Below are positions 17,112 to 20,705 of a stretch of DNA of 20,705 nucleotides, one piece after another (position 1 is the first letter of the stretch; each line of letters starts with the position of its first letter). The position numbers and the translations under genes were made by a program. The DNA comes from Phanerodontia chrysosporium. Lineage: Eukaryota > Basidiomycota > Agaricomycetes > Polyporales > Phanerochaetaceae. Below the pieces are notes generated by a model. That model searched no databases. It was not told where the DNA came from and saw only the letters and a list, made by a program, of their open reading frames with translations. The stretch is from NCBI GenBank assembly GCA_001910725.1, contig MJGA01000122.1:1-20705 (forward strand). Direction: 5' to 3'.

Positions 17112-20100
17112 TCACTCGGCACTCTCGACACGCCACACCTTGATCACACCCGCGCGGTCGCCACTGACAATACCTCCGCGGAAGGGTGAGTCAATGCACA
17201 CGAGGGCGTTGATAGTATCCTGATGGGCCTTGAGCAGGTTTTGCTGATTGTTGTTGATCAGCGAGAGTCGCTGCGGTGGCCGATTCGCTTGGCTCGCGCT
17301 CGGCGAGCTCACCCACGTCTCGACGTACGTCGCCGCCGCACCACTCCCAGACTGCACGGCGCTATCAATACTTTGAGTCAGCAAGACAATGTGTGCGGGA
17401 AGTCTGCACACCCACCTGTACACCGGCTTCTCACTGTCCGCGTCGGGCCCGCTGAGCACGACCGACGCTCCGGCTTGCCCAGGTCCCACAGGCGGATGCG
17501 GCGGTCCTCGCAGCCGCACAGCATGAAGCGCGCGCGCCGGCGCGCGAGAGCGACCCGTCGTCGGGGTCCGCCATCGGCGAGCGGTACAGCGCGCCGTGGC
17601 CGCCGAACTCGGAGCCGAGCACGAGCGCGCGCACGTCAGGCGACGGCGCCTCCACGGCAGTGGAATCGGGGCCGTGCTCCCGCGGCGCCGCGACGCGACA
17701 AAGTCTGCAGGCACGCTCACGCCGTCCTGCCGCGCACGCACGAGTGCTGCGATCGCTGCGGCGGGGCTCGCCTCTGCAACCTGCGCTGTCGCTTCCTGTG
17801 GATCGGGCACGGGTGCGGAGGGTGCGGACGAGGAGCGCGTCGCGAAGGTCTCGACCAGCACGGATTTCTCGATATCCCATACCTCGACCAGCGTTGTCGT
17901 TGCTGGTGATGTACCCTCGGCACCGACGCTGCTGGCGCTTTTCGCTCCCTCGAGAGCGACGACGATCCAGCGGCCCTTGCCCTTTGTTGGGTGCACGACG
18001 CATTGGTATACGCGCGCTGTCTTGCCCTGCGCCGCAGCCCCGGTCTTCCAGCTCTTGATAAGGATGCCGAAACGCAAGTCCCACAGCGAGAGAACGCCCG
18101 TTGAGGTGCCGCACACAACCCACGTCCGTTTGCGGTCGAGGCAGAGGCAGGTGATGGGCCCGTAATGTCGCGGATTTTCCATGGTTTGGAGTACGCGTGT
18201 GGTGCGCAAGTCCAGGATGGTGAGGGTGGAGTGTGTCGTTCCAAACAAGAGATTGGACGCAGAAGCTGCCAAACGATGAGTATCGTAGCCACATCATGAT
18301 CGTCTTGCACGTACCTGTGTTGTAATGAGCCATGCACGTCACATACTGCCCTGGACATCCAATCGATGCTCTCGGATAGTTTGAATCTTCCCATACTTCG
18401 GCAACCCGGCGCCCTGCCCCTGGTTTCCGCTCACATGCACGCGCACAACGTGTATGCTGCCGTCCTCCGCCGCACTCACGAAACAGTGTGTCGCCTCGAC
18501 GAAGCATATTGCCTTCACGCGCGCATGATGCTGGTTGTACGTATGTCGTGGCTTGCTCGTGACGTTCCGCTCGAGGCGAGCCGTGTCCCACACCTTCACG
18601 GTTTTGTCGTCGGAGGCGGACACGAAGAACAGGTGGTCCGGCGAGACGGCCAGGCCAGTGACAGCGTCTGTGTGCGAGCTAAGGTTCGCGATGAGCGTCG
18701 TCTCGAGGCGGCGGTTGCTGCCGTCGCGCGGCATGTAGCTGTGGCGAGCGGCATTACGCCGGCGGATCGGCCCCTCGTGTACGCGGGGCCCAAAGTCCGC
18801 TTGCAGGTCGCGATTGTTCTCCAGGTACATGTGCTCTAGAAGGTTGCTGATCCCGGGTTCTTGGCCATCTGTTCATAACGCTCAGGAAGAGTCCTGAAGC
18901 AGGCGCACGTCACGTACCATAAGTTGAGATGGGCACCAGCGTCGATATCCGTGGACGTTCCCCACGAATCGTACCCGCGATAGAGACTGGGGATGACCTG
19001 CCCGATCGCTCTGGCGAGCCGTCCCGGACCTTCGGGTGCGATTCTAGTACACCTGTCGCATTTGCTTTGGATGAACCCACAGCGGGGAGTGCCTTCTGCC
19101 CGTCGGTGCTTCCTATGTGTAGTCTGTGTGCACGGAAAGATGAGTTAGCGCCAGAAGCGACCGAGTCTGTTGGACTGCTTGGTCGTTCGAGCGGCACGTC
19201 AGACACAGCAGTGTTTGAGCTCGTCGGAGTCAAGCTTTCGGCACAGGGAGACTTGGGCTGCGAACATCGCGTGTAGTCGGTGTAGCCGACAGAGACGTTG
19301 TGGATCCATTGATGATGGCGAGTCTACGACGGAGGTCTTCGAACGGCGCACCTGGGGCGCCCAGGCTGAAATCTGCACTCATCGTGCGATGAGAACGGGG
19401 TGTTCCACTAAGCACAGGGCTTCGTATCAATTCTGATACTGCGCGCTGAGCCACCAACGGCCGTGCAGAAGCGCGGTGTCGTGACATTGTCGTTGGACGC
19501 CTTCAAGAAAACCGTCTGCGGGACCACCCCCAGCTTCTGTAGCTCTATGGTGCTGGAGACCCTGAGCCCTTCAACCTCCGGCTCTACCCGCACTCTAGCC
19601 TCAAAGCTGTTCAACATGAGTCAGTGCCAACCAGTTTATGCTGGGGTGATACTCGCCTAGCAATATTACGAGCGAGCTTGGGATAAAGTCACGCATTGCC
19701 TGTAGTTTGCTCTCATCTGCCGTAGTCATTCCGAGCTGGTGCAATTTCGCCAGCTGGGTCTCATCCCTGAGATACTGGTCAGTTGGTACGCGCTTGATGA
19801 ACGACATTGTCCACACGTACTCCTCTGACCTTGACCGGGATCCTGCATTTGGCCTTACTGATGCCAGACTGTCCTTAGGTGAGTCGATCTTGATAGCGCG
19901 TTGTGTCCGCCAGAATACTGATTTCTCCGCAGACTTCGCCCATGACTTTGCGGCGTCGAAGATATGGCGTGGAAGCTGTTGAAGTACTCGTGAGGACTCG
20001 TCCAACGTCAGATCAAGGAATGACGCACTGGAGGCTTCAGGGCCAGCAGCAGACTCCGTTCGTCTACGTCTTGGATGTCAGACCGCAGGAGGTGCCTCAA

Positions 20101-20705
20101 GGACGGATACAATATGCACCAAACATCACTGGGGGGAAGGTGTTTCGCGGCGGCTGCTATGAAAGCGGCTGCGCCTATGGGGCAATGTCAGCAGTCAGAG
20201 AAGGGCAGTAGTAAGGAAAGCGTACCTTGCCGTATCCATACATTAGGATGATACAAGAACGCCAAAGTTGCGCTAAGTAGCTCCCATATACGCATCTTCT
20301 GGAAAAGGCCAAGTTCGCACAGGCTTCTCAAAGACGCCAAGACCCTCGCGACGACCGTCTCCTCGACATCTACACACGATAGGATCAACCACTGCCATCC
20401 AAAGACGATGAGAAGTGCATCTACCAAATAGGGCCTGTATCATCAGCGGCAGGATGTAGTCTTCCAGACTCCGCCCGCCAGCACACGCCGCGACTTCGAC
20501 GATGGAGTCGAAGAACGCATAACGCAACAGCCAATCGCGGTCGTTGAGATATGTGATCATGTGGCTCAGCAGCACGTCGTTCGTGCGCTGCTTGCCGAGG
20601 AAGATACACAGCGCAGAGATGTTGTGCAAAATCGAGCGCTTGACGACAGGTGATGGGGTCACGAGCAGCGCTGATAACTGTTCCTGCACGGCAGCCTGGA
20701 GCTCT
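17112..20705 (-). CDS. VPS15: VPS15 (PI3-kinase regulatory subunit 4), 5' partial, six frame breaks
   Basis: Regulatory subunit of the Vps34 class III PI3-kinase complexes in autophagy and vacuolar/endosomal sorting. The N-terminal kinase domain lies beyond the right edge. Exons inferred on the minus strand: 20704-20425 (partial), 20369-20226, 20174-20029, 19975-19653, 19606-18918, 18868-18315, 18265-17416, 17370-17112. The first part is a HEAT-repeat region (e.g. MITYLNDRDWLLRYAFFDSI). Then come a middle segment (RHIFDAAKSWAKSAEKSVFW), a Ser-rich linker (PFEDLRRRLAIINGS), the conserved GPIRRRNAARHSY block, and a WD40 domain (SASDDKTVKVWD; GTSTGVLSLWDLRFGILIKS; final GDRAGVIKVWRVESAE). Corrected length is about 1082 aa in the window. 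Reading needs one base restored at about 19229-19236, 18358-18364, 17679-17696, 17529-17535 and 17463-17469, and one removed (or two restored) near 19470-19500. These are probably sequence errors. Confidence 0.94.

Noticed and set aside
1..20705. Mobile elements, CRISPR arrays, tRNA or rRNA genes, biosynthetic gene cluster
   Set aside because: I saw no transposase or reverse transcriptase motifs, terminal repeats, spaced direct repeats or RNA gene signatures, and the genes belong to unrelated pathways.

Overview
The window is ordinary eukaryotic nuclear DNA from a filamentous basidiomycete, most likely an Agaricomycete (polypore-like; this placement is an inference from protein resemblance and gene style). 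The signs are a GC-rich sequence, many short introns of about 45-60 nt with GTRNGT donors, CTNAY branch sites and YAG acceptors, tight gene spacing, and clearly fungal versions of conserved genes. I see no bacterial, viral, CRISPR or transposon signal.

Layout from left to right. 1-3247 (+): MCM4, replicative helicase subunit, 5' end outside the window. 3409-5392 (-): secreted type-B carboxylesterase/lipase, convergent with MCM4. 6241-9069 (+): ORC3, origin recognition complex subunit, divergent from the esterase. 9382 or 9496-10782 (+): MoaB/Mog (molybdopterin-binding fold) protein with a possible mitochondrial presequence. 11095-11976 (+): intronless protein of unknown function, 293 aa. 12554-13385 (+): small Kre9/KNH1-type GPI-anchored cell-surface protein. 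13924-15148 (+): SYF2, splicing factor of the NineTeen complex. 16122-16787 (+): HSP20 small heat-shock protein. 17112 to beyond the right edge (-): VPS15, regulatory subunit of the Vps34 PI3-kinase, with HEAT and WD40 regions; its N-terminal kinase domain lies outside the window.

The genes do not form an operon or a metabolic cluster. The one functional link is that MCM4 and ORC3, both parts of the pre-replicative complex, sit about 3 kb apart with the esterase between them. The others are unrelated housekeeping, stress or surface genes.

The main oddity is quality-related. Fourteen places in five genes need a one-base change to keep a conserved reading frame (eleven look like a missing base, three like an extra base). 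They include essential genes such as MCM4, while ORC3, SYF2, HSP20 and the unknown gene read cleanly. Sequencing or consensus error in GC-rich or homopolymer DNA is the simplest explanation. Smaller points of interest are a GC-AG intron in the esterase, a candidate 26-nt intron in ORC3, several AAG splice acceptors, and a GATA-site inverted repeat upstream of HSP20. I found no convincing undescribed biological system here.
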